Shown one piece after another: positions 34,801 to 48,242 of a DNA stretch of 64,000 nucleotides (positions are counted from its first letter, which is position 1; each line of letters starts with the position of its first letter). The stretch is from assembly GCA_016630955.3 (NCBI GenBank), contig CM049985.1, forward strand, positions 1,054,001 through 1,118,000, given 5' to 3'. Under the pieces are notes generated by a model. That model was not told the origin of the DNA. It was given only the letters and a program-made list of their open reading frames with translations, and made no database searches. The DNA is from Didymella arachidicola (taxonomy: Eukaryota; Ascomycota; Dothideomycetes; Pleosporales; Didymellaceae). Made by a program: the position numbers and the translations under genes.

Positions 34801-35160
34801 GACGCTCTTGCCACTATTTTCGCCCTCTTCGGATGGATGTCCGGCTCTGACTACCAGACCAACCCCCCTACCCACAACTCCAAGTTCCAGGAGCGCGGTT
34901 GGGTCGACATTGTCACCGTTGTCCTCATCTGGGCTTACTCCATCGGTGTCACGATCATCATCGCCATTGTCTACTACCTGCTTAACCGCATCACATGGCT
35001 CGACCAGCTCGGCCGCAAGGACCGCCACAGGAAGAACCCTCACATCGAGAACATGATTGCTGCTCTCAGCAAGCTTGCTCTCGAGCACGGAACCGACAAG
35101 CACGGAGTTCAGCGCTACGTCCTTGCCGCTCGCGCTGCCGAGGAGGAGGAAGACGAGTAA
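31816..35160 (+). CDS. pma1: Plasma-membrane H+-ATPase (P-type IIIA)
   Basis: Proton pump that builds the plasma-membrane potential. My model has three exons: 31816-32068, 32360-32503 and 32555-35160, giving 1000 residues. P-type signatures are all present: phosphatase loop TGESLAVDK, phosphorylation site CSDKTGTLT (Asp about 438), LLTGDA-type MLTGDAIAIAKE and TGDGVNDAP. Ten hydrophobic segments fit the fold. An acidic insert (DPDEKEDEIDEDKFDEENP) in the A domain and the motif CKRGKAY mark the second fungal Pma subgroup, not the classic Pma1 group. Codon use is strongly biased (GTC, GCC, CTC), so high expression is expected. Intron 1 is 291 nt and has CTGAC next to its acceptor. A 36-nt alternative would keep the intervening frame open. 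The protein from VNTELRTGL onward is secure. Confidence 0.93.
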
Positions 35161-38100
35161 ATGTAAATTACGATGCATGGATGCATATGAGAAAGATGAA
35201 CGGCACGTGGTTGGTTATTTACTGGCCCTGGGTGTGATGAGCCCGCCTCCTTAGTGAGGTTAATATTCGATCGCCGTTTCTTAATTACTCTCTGTATACC
35301 AAGGAGCATATTTCTTTGTAGTAATTGATACCGATTGAACTTATTCCTTGCGCCATTGCATGTGATGTCTCCTTGACTTTGACGCTCTTCACTATTTTCT
35401 CCAGCATTTGGCTACTCGGAGCGCCCATAGACAAGTCTCGTCTGATAGATGCTGCTCAGGTCCACCTCAATGTACGCACCAAGACTGCTACGAGATCTTC
35501 ATCTTGCACACCAAGGTCCCTGAACATTCTTCAGAGCAGTAGCGCTAGCATTTTGCTTATCGGGCGAATTCACGGGTGACTGTTGGCTAGGTGCCGCATC
35601 TCTGCCGCGCTGCAAGCCTTGCTATCTCGCCCGGTGCCAACCAACCCTACAAGGTACCTGGCTGTGATAAATTAAAAGCGAGCTTCAATGCCAGTTGGCT
35701 GGAGATGGCATCAACAACCGGGAGTGAAACATCCCCTTGGAGGTCTTCCGAGAGGTAATCTTTCCGTAACATGCAATCATCTAGTGAGCGGCCGCTGTAC
35801 TCATTTGAGATTCCTTAGCTCCCTACTTTGCCTACCACGACAACCCGATGGACGTGGTTCGTTGGGACAAAGCACCAGACAAGTCGTCACAGATTGCCAT
35901 GCGCAGCAGCTAAGTTTTGACGCGATACTGCGAGTGCTTGAGCTGCCAACGCCCCCAAGCGGGGTAGGTCAGCATGCATGGTGTTGAGCGAATTGAGATT
36001 GGACAGCTTCGACGACAGCTCGAGTCCGTTGCGCTGGTCCTGCCTTCGTCGTGTTTCGCATAGGAACGGTGCACTTTGCTCCTCGAGCTATGAGCGAGCT
36101 CTGCAGCACCCGCGGCCGTGGCGTCGCTCAATGGTGCTGTAAAGTTTGCGTAGCGAAGACGTGGACAGGGTGAGAGATAGCGAGAGAAATGCAAATGATT
36201 GGTCAATGTCAACCTGTGAGGCGCGGAGATGTGCATGCATTAGCGTATGAACGCTGGTGCATCTCGCATCGTGGGGTAGCTGCGGTTGGTGGTTGGTGAG
36301 TGCATGGCTAGCTTCTGATTCACAGTGAAATTGTGGACTTCGTACGGGGATTGAGCTTCAGACTTGCGGCTGCGAAGGACAGTCATCTTGTGCTCGATTA
36401 TACGACGATCCTGTTGTCGATGATTCAAGTGAGACTTGCGTGGGCTCCGGAGCTCTGGCCTTTGCGCGATACTTCGGTTTGGAAGCTTCAAGGCTCGCAC
36501 GAAGCTTATCCGCGCTCTGTCAGCGCGCAACAGGCTTCACTTGACGGTGCCTGTTGTCATGGTGCGCTCGGGCTGATTTATCCTTACAACGTCACCTGCT
36601 CACGGGTCTGTGTTTCACAGTCAGCATCCCGGCCGCACTGCGAGAAGAGGCTGGTGAGTCGTAACAGCATGACGTATCCCCGCCGTCTCATCGGCCATCA
36701 TCGCTCGCCTTGCATCTGCAAACGGCTCGCACGGCGGCTTTGCTGATCACCGAGATCGTGAGCCGTCGACAGCACCGTGCCTCGGTGCTTCGCACGACTC
36801 GTAAGCTGCCTGTCCACAGACCGATTTGCGGCAAAGATACGGCGCCAGCGCCTCCCATGTCATTCGGCGCGTGGGCAACACGAGAGCGACCATCATTCAA
36901 TAATCTACGAGGCGGCAGCGTATTGCCAAGCTGTGTGGGGTCCTAAACCTGGTGTACATGGCTCTTGTTGGTGAAAAGAGACAGATGAATTGCTTATCCA
37001 GGGCATTTTATGCAAGATGATGGTAGTGGTGGGGGACGGAGGAAGGTGGCGTCTCGATCGCGACATGGTCGTGCGTCCGCGGTGTGCATGCTCCTTCTGC
37101 AACACCACGCGGATTCCGTGATCTCCCTCAAGCATTTGCCAACAGCCATTCGAAGGATCCGACGCTTGCGGGTGTTGTATCGGCTATGTGTGCTGACGTA
37201 GGTGTACGACATTGCTGCGCACCTCATCGATGATTACTGCAGCTTGCCTCCGCGGTCTTGCATGCTCACCGACGGGATTAGCGTGATAATGCTTAAGTAT
37301 GACAAGCTCTTTTAGTGCGCTTGTTAGGATGGTGGAGGTGTGGGAGCAGACGCAAGCGGCTCCAGAAGTGTCGCCAAACTGTCGCGCTGTCACGATTATG
37401 GCATCTTTCGAGGGCCCGGATATAAGGGGTAACGGAAAGGGTGAGATATTACAGTCTTTGTGACGCACGCCCTACTCGAGCAGACAGAAAACATTTGGCC
37501 AGATCAGGCCTCATCAAAGGACAGCTTTGAGCAAGCGCAACATGCAGACAGACGCGAGCTTGGAGACAGAAGCATCTGATTTTCGATTCAGAACCCTTCT
37601 CATAACGTCCTCCCTGGTGCTTTTTATCTGAGTATAGCCAAGCCAGGGTATGTTGAGATACACTGCCTTGGCGAGCAACTGTCGGAGGTTTCAGAGGGAT
37701 GCAACAACGAAATGATCAAACCAAAGAAGAAGCTTCATCACATATCCTCTTTGACGTTGTGCTTCGACTTTGGAAACTGACCAAGAAAAGCATATATTCC
37801 AGATCAGCCTTTGTCATCTCATGTGGCTATGCGGAAGGTGGTCGACCAGCATGGAAGCGTCAGACTGGGTTTTGGACGCTGGAAGCAACATGGAGAGTTA
37901 GGATCTGGATTTTGCGATAGAACCACACTCAACACATGAAGTCATCCCTTTCATTTCGACCCTGCAGCATCATGATCAACCAAGTATGAGCCTAGACCAC
38001 GCGCGATATATCGAATCGAAATCTTTCAGAAGAGGCACAGTGACCACATCCAAGAGCTTATATACTGCATAGAGATCAGCAAAAGCGGAGGTGTTGGCAA

Positions 38101-40577
38101 CATGCGAGTCCGATTTAGATAGGACAGTAATTAGCTGGTTCATTGTTCGAGAGATGCTGACCGAACCCCTGCTTTCCAACAAGAATGAGCAGCACACTAC
38201 ATTTTGGCAGCAGAGAGACGAAAATCATACCCTCTGGGCAGTTGTATTTTGAGCACCTAGATGTGGCATTTACGGTACTGGAGGGTTGTCTCCGTTGATG
38301 ACTGGGACAGAAAACGAAGAGAAGGAGTCGTCTTGAGCGACTCAAGCGACGTTCAGGCAATCCAACGCTTTTCTTTATCTTGGAATTTACGGCAGAGCGT
38401 CGAACTTGAAGAGGAGCAGATCGCACTTTGGAACCCTTGAATAGCAGGTCGAAGGGTTGAAACACTGGAATTATAGCTTTGAACATAGACACGTATTTGC
38501 CTCTGTTATTATCTGCTCTTTGATAGAACACTGTCCAGGCATGTGGTTCGGACCCAGAGAGCCTAAACTTTTGCCTGGAAGCAATTCAACAGACAGGAGA
38601 AAGACATATCCATCAGAATTTCGACTTTTAGGCATTGGGCAGACAGCACATCGAGTGTGATTTCCATGGTTTTGACATATTGAGTATCGAAGTGATGTTT
38701 CGCTGCAGAGTATCGAGTGTGCTCAGACCTCTAACCAAGTTTGATAGACTGGATAATATCTTTGCACTGCTACGCATGATGTTGTAGCAGATAAGAGCAG
38801 AGCTAAGTCTCCTAGCAGTCACAAAACGTGCGCGCTCTGTCTGTTTGCGATCTTCTCTTGATGTGCTCGTGGTGTTGGTGTGGAGAGTTGCTGAAGATTG
38901 GCCCAACAGAGTGTACATAATCTTACTAACATCTTCCACTGTTGTGTCAGTCTCCTCCTCGCCTATCCTCTCATAGTATTCTTTTCTAGCTGATTTAAAC
39001 TCTAGTCAATACATATAGTTGTAGAGTAGAGAGTCAACCATCGAGTGGTGTTGCAGCACTTTTGATCCGGTCACCAGGCGCTCAGAGCATCAATTTGGCC
39101 CATATTTTGTTCAATAAGAAGACAGGACAGAACATTTGCCTTGTTTTGATTGATTTTTTGGACAGGACGAGGAGGACATAGATCATCCATAAAGAGATTT
39201 TGAATAGCGCTTGAAGAGACGATGTACCGGGCAGAAAATAACGAGGGAAGATCTTATACTACTCCCTCCCTCCAGAGACTCGAAGGGTCACGTGTTCGGG
39301 CTACTCAGGCAACAAAGCGTTCCCACATATCACCACTGCAACCCTGTTTTTTTTTAGGGGCAAGCGGAGTGCTCCTGTGAACATCTTTCAGAGAGACACG
39401 CAGAGCACATAGAAGCCAGTGATGAACCTTTTGAGCGCAGCAGTAACATAGTACACCGAAGAACGACAGACATGTTGATGAATTGAGTCACTTTAGACCC
39501 AAACCCGCGCAACGGCGAGGATTGGAATTTTCCAGCGATGAAAACATATTCTTAAGCTCTCGGAAGAGGAGCTGGACGCGAGCATCGCGAATAGGCGACA
39601 TTTTTTCGGCAGAGCATGCATATCCAGGTCAATGTTTTCGGTCCAGCCGAGGAGAGCACATCATCTGTGCGAGCTTGCCTTTCGATTTTAGATATAGTTG
39701 CACGACTTTGCAGGAAAGAGGTGCTTGCAGAGAAAATTGACAGGTATATAAAGCCAAACCTCTACATGAGCTTTACTTGGGTAATTTTGGTTACCATCCG
39801 GAAAGCTACGGCCGATTTTCTCATGTGGTTGCGCGTTTGATTTCCGCCGGTCATAGGAGCAGATACAATGAATCGACTGCGCATTGCAGCGGCCTAATTA
39901 CGAAAAAATGCATTTTCAAGAAACGAAGCAGAGAGCATACGTAACATCGTGCCAGCTGTTCATCGAATAACACCAAACTCCAAGGTCCAAATAAATTAGC
40001 GAACATGATCAGAGTTGACAGTGCTCTGTGCACAGGCAGCTCCCCCAACCGCACATATCAGCATCACGCTACATATTAGCAGATATTCCTTGCTTGAGTA
40101 TGCCGTATAATCAGATTCGCGGATATGAGGCGAGTCTCACACCATCGAACCCCCAAGCGCTTCTTGTCTTATTCCGCAAGCCACTCCTCCCCTGGATCAT
40201 CAGGACTGATCCCGATTCCAACAAAGCATACTCCACAACGCCACCGTTTCGAGAAGCGAACAACACACAGCACATAGTTCCTTCCAACACTCCTTTCGAA
40301 AAGAACGACCAGAACACACTGTGGTGGCGAAATTCAGGAGCGTTCTCGACTTCGTCGTTAATTATATTCGTGATACGTTCTGGCTCGAGGACATAAGCTC
40401 TAGGGAGGCAGGTTTAGAAGGAGACAACCATCTGTCCATCATAGTGAAAGTTTTCTCTTTCGTAAGAAACATAATGCGAGTCGAAGAGTTTTTCTCGGAG
40501 ACGAACGCAAAGCAGCATGTTGAGTTCAATGAATGGTTTTCGAAAGTTGGGTGTTGAGCAGACATCCTCTGATTCTA
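35161..40577. other. Gene-poor region downstream of the H+-ATPase gene
   Basis: About 5.4 kb with no supported gene. The part 37.5-40.5 kb is more AT-rich than the coding areas. ORFs are short (under 140 codons), on both strands, and lack motifs. The 78-codon ORF 40321-40557 plus is the least random-looking but has no family. No transposon ends or RNA genes were recognised. Confidence 0.5.
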
Positions 40578-40602
40578 GAGAGGAGAGGAGAGGAGAGGAG
40601 AG
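40578..40602 (+). repeat. GAGAG pentanucleotide microsatellite (5 units)
   Basis: Five perfect GAGAG units in a row, about 170 bp beyond the 3' end of the gid5-like gene. Purine-only on the plus strand. Confidence 0.85.
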
Positions 40603-40769
40603 CGCACATATATCCTAAAATCAGACCTTTGAAGAGAAAGAAGACTGATGATGTTACAAAGAAGCTAATCTGCGCCCCGGCGGCTTAATATACTCACACG
40701 CGCCTTTCAGACACTACGGATACGCACCACAAACGCCTCGAATGCTACACTACACATTATACACAACCC

Positions 40770-43700
40770 TCAACCCCTCGAACTCCTCTCCCACCCCTGC
40801 AACCCTCTCAACCCCTCCACCGCAAACGCTTGCCCGGGACTCGCATACCCAGCGCCTCTCCTCTCCCCCGCCTCGCCCTGCAACCTAGCCAACGCATCCG
40901 TCGCCGTCTTTGCCCTCTCCCTGACATCCAGATCCGGATCGCGCGTCAACTCGGTGACCTTTGCTTCGAAGCCAATCTCCCTCAGCACGCGGGCCCGTTC
41001 CCGTGTCGGCGCTTCCTCGGTGTGGTCTTCGACCCAGACAAGGTTGATGACTGTCCAGGCGCAGCCGAGCCGCACGTCGCGTACGGGGTGCGAGAAGAGC
41101 GGGAGGAGGCGACGCATGAGTGTTGTTTGGCCGAGGAGGAGGGTGCGGTGGTGTGGGCGGCCGTTGGCGAGGTGGACGAAGATGAAGACGGCGGCGATCA
41201 GGATGTGGGAAGCCTGGTAGGTTGACCAGTTTGGTTGTGCGGACGGCGAACTGGGGAATGGCGGCCGTTGTTGGGTCGTGCCGGGCCAGTATGAGGGTGT
41301 TGGTGAGTCCACCTGCGGTTGGGAGGATGTGGGCGTAGGAGTCTTAGGGCGGATCTTAGAGTCAAGCATCTCGAAGAACCGGCTGTGACCGTAGCTCTTG
41401 AGGAGGTGGTCGATCATCTCGCCGGATTGCTTTTCCTCTGAAACGAAATTGCGGATGAAGTCAAGAGACTGCATCTGAATCGCCTGATCCTCACGCTCAA
41501 GCTTGATCCGTGGATCCAGTTCGTCATTCTTAATCTGCTGGAGACGGTCACGTATGTTTGTTGCACTCGTGTATCGAGACCCAGGGCGCTGATGCCGTCG
41601 CATTGAAGGTATGGCGTCGGTCATAGTGTCCTCATCCTCATCTGAAGACGGTTCGTCATCGACATCCATGTGTGGCTCATCAATAGCGTTGAGTATGTCG
41701 ACCTGCTCACCAGCTGCATTCGGTGTGCCCATAGTCGGCTTCGCGTTTTCCCCGTTCAGTATCTGCATGAGGACGCCAACACCCAATTCATCTAGGCATT
41801 GTATCTTCATAGGAACGGGGATACCAAGGCAGAGGTGCTTCAAAGCCCAGAGGCTGCTGTGTCGCAAATCGAAGTTGGCCGACCTGCAATTTTCGCACAG
41901 GGTCTTCATGATTCCAGCCTCGATGATCTCCTATGAGGAAGTCAGCTTCATATACATCAAAATTGTTGCATCACTCACAGTGCGCATAGGCGACACCTCC
42001 AAAACCAAATTGGTGATGACCTCCGTCGCCGCGATCTGAACCTTCACGCTCGGATGGTTCAGCAGCTCAAAGACCGGGTTCGCAATGCCATGATCGATCA
42101 AGCTGGTCCTGAGCACACTGACCGATCTCGACAGAGACCGTGTAACATTGCATGCCGCTTTGAGAACACTATCAGGATTGCCGTCCTTCTCGCCCGATTC
42201 CGAATATGGCACTAGAGACTCGATGATGTGTGCTGCGGCACCCATCTCAATGACCTGTTTCCTATACGGGTCTTGGTCTCCAGCGATCGCTGCCAGAGCC
42301 AACAGGGCGCCCTCTCTAACCTTGAAAGCGTGCAGCACATCCGCACTGAGCCCGGATCTGCCTAATGTGGAAGACTCGGGATCGATGGATTGGTCCTTGA
42401 CTTCGTGTGACGCTGCTCTTGGCTGCCACAATGGTTTCGCGTTCGTCGTGATCCGTTCGAGAGACTTCTTCAGAATCTGCACCAACATGGGCATAATCCG
42501 CGCATCCACAGCGGCTGTCTGAAGCGCTTTGTTCCCCGCAATCAACTCAGCCAGTACAAGCGGCGAGCGCTCGAGCACAAAGTGCATTTCATCTCTGGCC
42601 GCAGGGCTGAGGCTTGGCGTCTTCTTCGCCTGCTCAGATGACTCTTCGATCATCTTGACGACCAGGGGAATGACAAGATACGAAAAATGCCGTTCTCTTG
42701 TGGTCTTTGACGGATCATTCAGCGGCCACTTCTCGCCAAACTTCTTAAGCAGCGCTAAGAGGTAGCATGCAGACAGGCGTTCCGCACCTTCGCCGCGCCG
42801 AGCTACATACATGAGCCAAATGAACAGAGGCGATTCAGACTCATCTGTAACGACTCCGCGGCTGGAGCTGTGTGTCAGCGTCTCCATGCTGGGCAACCGC
42901 GTGTAGCTCTCACCGCTGACCGCAGTGTAGGAGCCCAGCGCCGGCCAAGATTTGGTATATGGATCAGATTTGCTCGTCATAGTTTGCACGCGTGGTATGA
43001 GCTTATCCCAAGAAAGCTGTGTGGAACTGCTTTGAGCATCGTATGCGGTCGATGTGCGCTCCTTCGGCCAGCCAAAGAGCTGCTGTATGGGTTGCGAATA
43101 GAGGAAGCGCGCGGCGTGAAAATGCGAGCCTTTAATGATGGCTGCGATAGCCTCGATGATCTCGGACAGGAATCTTGGTGGAACACTCTCGTGCTGAGAT
43201 CGTATGGAACCGGTCTGGGGGACTGAATCGTCTGCTGCCGCAATGCTCGCCAGCTTGCCGGCCAAAATATCCAGTACACCAGCATCAACAAGCATCTTCT
43301 TATGGGTGTCCTCCACACATGTCTTGGTCAGGAGCTGTATCGCCAGTAGCACCTGCTGATTGACCTTGGACGGACCCGCCGTCTGCGCCAGTATCTCCGC
43401 GATATTCTCAACCACCGAGCGTGTGTAAACCTGCTCTCTCACAACCGCCGCGAGACTCGTTCCATTTGCATCCAACCCAGGCTTCTCCTGCGCAACAGCG
43501 TCGACGATCTGATTGAGCGTCATGAGAGTCGTAGTAAGGAGTCGATCTGGCGTCTCGTCGAGTCGCAGCGTCTCAAGCAACGGCGGGAGGACATGGCCTG
43601 CGAGCAACGGTGCAGTAAATGGCGGACCACCTGTACAACACACATCAGCCCTCGTGTCCCCAACAGTTCTTGTGCGGCCGAGTCGCATGCTCACCATTCG

Positions 43701-44055
43701 CAAGGCTGCCAGCCACTAGTGTAGCCTGGAAGCGCAGCTCATCTTCCTTTGTCCAGTCTCTTTGTGTCTGCGGTTGCTGTGTCCGCGACGGAGCAGCTGG
43801 TCTCGATGAAGGAGCAGCGCCATTGGACGCTTCTTGTGTCGTGCCATTGCTGTGTCGCCTCTTCCCTCCTCTCCTCACGCCTTCCCTCAGCAACCCAGCG
43901 AGTGGCCTGACAACGCCGTATGTGACCGCGAGTTCTTTCCTCTGCTCATGTCCTACGATCTCGTTCTTGAGGTTCCGTAACGCGACGACTTGCGCCTCGG
44001 GGGATGTTGGGTTCGCGAGTTCAGCAAGGGCGGAGGGGATGGTGGAGCGTCCCAT
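40770..44055 (-). CDS. gid5: ARMC8/Gid5 (Vid28)-like armadillo protein
   Basis: Three exons: 44055-43695, 43630-41979 and 41930-40770, giving 1057 residues. In yeast, Gid5/Vid28 is the armadillo scaffold of the GID/CTLH ubiquitin ligase that docks substrate receptors for degradation of gluconeogenic enzymes. Armadillo-like helices run from about residue 5 (ALAELANPTSPEAQVVALRNLKNEIVG), across the first intron (SLANG|GPPFTAPLLAGH), and through the central repeats (VLKAACNVTRSLSRSVSVLR; HPSVKVQIAATEVITNLV). The C-terminal repeat includes DVRLGCAWTVINLVWVEDH, a hallmark of the ARMC8 end. Two acidic/Ser-rich linkers interrupt the repeats (near 70-105 and 715-780). Both introns have clean GT/AG and conserve the frame. 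Confidence 0.85.
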
Positions 44056-44583
44056 ATTCGAGGAGATATGCGAGAACTAGAGGCAGGAAAGCGGTGTTGG
44101 TCGGCGCATAGGCAGTCGAGATCGGTGCTCAATGCTTCAGTGAAATATCGAGGACTGGGGAATAATGCGGGGAGATCTCCGCATTGGTCGGCTTGGACGC
44201 GCCGGCTGAGTTGTGAAAAGAGACCGAGAAAGTGAAAAGTGCAAAGTACCGGCAGTCGCGAAGGAGAACCAATAAGAAGAATTGCTGCAGCTATCGACAG
44301 GCGCAACGGGGCGGCAGGATGTCGTGTCGCTCGAGGATTGACTGCTGCATGTTGCCGCATCCGCCGTCCGCCGTCCGCCATCAAGATCCCACGTCAGAGC
44401 GCACGTGCCACATATCTTGCTCGAGCATTGCAACCTGAACATTTTGTGTCAGAGGTCATGCGCTCAGGACAGGCCATGGAATGGAAGGTAGATCGTACAT
44501 TCATAACACATATCGCGTAAATCTACCACAGTCCATCCACGCCCTGTCAAGATCCAGGCATTCTCACCCAGCCTTCCATGCCC
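44056..44583. other. Intergenic, upstream of the gid5-like gene
   Basis: 528 nt between two minus-strand genes; no supported gene. Confidence 0.55.
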
Positions 44584-47033
44584 TCAAGAATCACTCTCCC
44601 TCTCCTTCCCCCCTTCCGTGAGAATAACCACACTAACACACGCCGCATACGCCTCCCTAATCGCACAAGCCATACAAGTCTCCTTCACATTGGCTACCAC
44701 AGCACTGAACCCATGATGCGCGCACCACGCTCTGGCAAAGACCTCGTTATCACTGACGCCCAGCGCCTCGATAGCCAGCACCTTCTGGACCTGTTCGTGG
44801 GCCGGGACTAGTTTATCGAGAGCCAATTTGTTGGGGCTTGAGCGAGGCGAGGGCCGCTTGAGACGTCCACTTTGCGTGCCCCAGTCGTGCAGATCAATCA
44901 GGCCTTCGTCGACGGCTTTGGCCGTGTAGGCGAAGTCATAGAAGAGAACTGATTTCTTGTCAGTATGTAGTGCTGGTGGTGATTGCAAGTGGAGTACGTA
45001 CCATGCGGGCCTTGGTGGCACGGGAAGGCGTTGATGAAGCTGACGTCGTACTTCAACCGTAGCGGCCAACTGCTTCCACCGCACGCAAAGTGGATCGCAG
45101 CATCGAAGAGCATCGGTGCACCAGGCATGTTTTTCGAACTTGAGGGCTGTTTTTCTGCAGGCAGAAAAGCTAACTTCTCGACCCGGATGAGATCTGTCAC
45201 GTCCTCTGTGTCTGGCATGGGGACTTCGTAGTCATCTACCGGATACGTCTCGTCAATTGGACCCAGTGGACCAGTGCGTTCGTCCATGGAGATGACATCA
45301 TGCTCGGTCAGCCGTGGATCGGGAGACTCGTACTGCTTAACTTTGACACATTCGGTGCGCTTAAGGTCTGGTGTGAAGATGCATGGTCCCACCCAACCGG
45401 CGACTTGCTTTACGCCGCGCGCAGCTCCGAGAACTTTACCGACGATGCAGGATGTCGACCAATATGTGTTTGCACGGTATTGAAAGCCTGAAGCTGGCTG
45501 CATGTGTGTGAGATACTTCAGAGCAACGCCAGTGTCGCGGTCGCAGTCTATCAGGCTATTCATGATCAGCCACGGCAGAGTCCTGCCCGGAAGAATGATG
45601 CCGGAGAACCAGGACATAGCGTCCGCCGAACGGTCTTCGAGGGCTCTTTCATTCACATCTTCCTCGTCTAGGATGTATTCGACCTCATCCATATTGGGCC
45701 ATTTAAGAATCTCCGCAAACTTGCGTAGAGCTTCTCTTTGCCTGCTCTTGCTTTTGAGCTGAAAGCTAAACGTGCTCTGCTGTTTGGACTCGCGTTTCTT
45801 CGTGATGGACATGTTGTCCAGCCACCGCTGCGCAACAGCCAGATCCCAAGCAACAGCGGGGTGCAGCTCTAGTATCAGTTTCCGCTTATATTTGCCATTG
45901 TACTGCGGCGACTGTATGCGCAGATAAAGCTCAACAGAGAGCAGCAATTGATGGAAGAAATCCTGCTTCTTCCGCTGGTCTGGCGAGTCAAACCACTTGG
46001 CTACGACCTGGTTTCTCGGGTTCGAAAAGTCGAGCCACTGCGGGTTCAGGAGGATGTCAATGAGGTCCTGGATCTGCTGCTCCATGCTCATGAACGGGCG
46101 TCCATTGAGGTGTGCGGGGTCTTCGATAAGCGTGTGGTAGAGATACCGCTGCATCTCATCCGGATCCTACCAATCCAAATGTTAGGTCATGCTCCAATGG
46201 GTCTCCTCGAGGCGGATCTTTTGACTGACATCTTCTTCGAGCCCTGCCTCCAAATGCTGTAAGCGATCCAAGATCTGCAGCAACTTCATCTCCCTGGGTA
46301 CCGCCGTGCCGGTGCGTTCGACCTTGAGAGGAATGCTTGAAGACTTGCTCGTCCAGTGGTTAAGCGTCGTAGTTCCTGCGCTCTTCCCAAATGCGTATGC
46401 CATGCTCGGCTGCTCCAAAGACGCCCATGGAGTTTGATTTTCAGACGAACCAACCAAGTCCAGCGATATGTCTCTATACGCACCCGTCTGGAACGGCGCG
46501 CGGTCTGTCCTGCCTTGATGTCCACCCTCCAACACAGCGTAGAAGCGACTGTATCCCGCCGGCGCATTGTGTGACTTGTACGCATGCCCTTGAAACGTAC
46601 TCGTCCCCGCACAAATCAGTTCCTCAGCCTGCCGCGCTTCAAGCGCATCGTCCGGCCTGTAGCCACGTGGAGGCCATATCCTCGATCCTCGAAACTCCTC
46701 GAGAGGCGTAGGCTGTGAATACGACGTAGAGCGGCCGGCGGAGGGGTATCGGTGCGGGGGCATGTGCGGCTCTCCTCCGCTCGAAGAGGGTCTTGCGGGC
46801 CCATTCTGGGAGCCATGGCGAGTGATCTTGGTGCGTGTGGCTACGGGCGAAGTGCGTGTTTTGGGTATCTTCCTGAGCGACAATTGGTCGAAGCCTTCTG
46901 CGAGGTGCGCGACAGGCTGCTCAGGAAACGCGTACGGCATCGGCGCATGCGGTACTTCATTGTACTGGTTGCTCCATCTTGTGCGATCGTGTGGCTGCTG
47001 GCCCAGCTCCCACCTGGCTGCATTCGAGTTCAT
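44584..47033 (-). CDS. Unknown protein, three exons
   Basis: I do not recognise this family. Exons 47033-46230, 46166-45002 and 44948-44584 give 777 residues. The joins keep the frame (EED|DPDEMQRY and CHQGPH|VLFYDFAY), and the introns carry CCTAAC and CTGAC branch sites, so it is a real gene. The first 270 residues are low-complexity and basic. The middle is globular with many Trp (PQWLDFSNPRNQVVAKWFDSP; LELHPAVAWDLAVAQRWLDN) and an ILPGRTLPWLIMNSLIDCD block. The C-terminus has paired cysteines (NVKETCMACAIREAYAACVSVVIL) that look like an amphipathic ending. An upstream in-frame ATG at 47180 exists, but the start at 47033 (MNSNAARWE) is preferred because the extra 49 residues are not protein-like. 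Confidence 0.72.
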
Positions 47034-48242
47034 GTCTTCGGCATAGCAGTATGAGATTTGATGTCTATGCGCGACTCTAGAGCGCAAGTCAGCTGGTTGC
47101 TCGCGGTCTGCAGGGGGCCGAGGCAGGCGCAATGAGGGTCCACATAGCTGGAGACATATCAAGGACGCTCGTGACTTCACCTACTCTCATAGACTTGTTT
47201 GCGCCGTTACCGCGATCTAGCAATGGAAACAGCCTTCCACAATCTTTCGCAAGCATCGATCGATTCGTGGACGTGGAAATGTTCAGATTGAATGAGGAAC
47301 CCGCTCCAAGGTAAGCTAGGCGGAGGTCGCGGACGCAGTGGGGTTGAGGGAGGTTGTGGTTGACGAATAGGTTTCACATTCAGGTACTAGGTAAGCCAAC
47401 GCCGACATCGTCAATAGACATCGCAGACGTTGCGCGTGTCATTCTACGATGCCGATTGCCAGCGCCGCAATCCCACTGCGAGAGGGGGCGAGAGGGATGC
47501 AGAGAAGATCTATGGAATGTGGAGTCCTAGCCTCACTATTGTGTTGCGGTACGGGCGGGTACGATCGTCACTGGCTCTGGAACGCCCACGTTGGCTCCCG
47601 CCCACGTTGTTGGCTGCTTGATCCTTTGGCACTGCACACGACAACACCACTTCGGTCAATCGGAGGATTGATGTCAATTCACTAGCGCTCTCTATCCAAT
47701 CGCTGCCCAGGGCCATGCAGATAGCCATGCACCGTCCCTCGAGCTCATGTCGTGCTAAGCTCACAGAATGTGGGCTAGCCAGCGACAAAACGCCTTCTGC
47801 TTCATGCCTGTCCGTGTATGTACGCCGTCAAATGCTTTTCGCTCGTCATTCGTGAGTGTATGGTGTACCAAATGGCATCATGCCACAGCACCACGCACCT
47901 AATGCGTCTTGGGTTGCTGTCGTTGATAGCATCCCAGCTTTCGCCATCTTCAGTGATGACAAGAAAAGCATGTTCTTTCCAAGAGGGCTTCCTTCGTATA
48001 GTGACAGCTAGTCCCCAGGAAAATCTACCAGTATCCTATACGGTAGCTTTCCCCTTGTGCAGATTATCAAACCGTTATCGAGGGTGCTATCGCATTGTGG
48101 TGACGGGGCTACCTGCCCTTGTACTCCCCCAGCTGTGTGGTTTGAGGTGAGAGAGGCAGATCGACTGACAAGTACCGATACCCCCGACTGGCACACGCTT
48201 GTAGGCAGGCCGCCGAGTGTTTACTTCCGTATCACCAAAGCT
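47034..48242. other. Intergenic, cyclin gene to unknown gene
   Basis: 1.2 kb upstream of the unknown gene and downstream of the cyclin gene. Small overlapping ORFs on both strands have no motif; no RNA gene seen. Confidence 0.5.

Noticed and set aside
32524..35178. 884-codon ORF antisense to the H+-ATPase gene
   Set aside because: It mirrors the coding strand exactly. Strong codon bias removes reverse-strand stops, and the translation is low-complexity (Val/Glu/Gly/Asp/Ser) without any motif.
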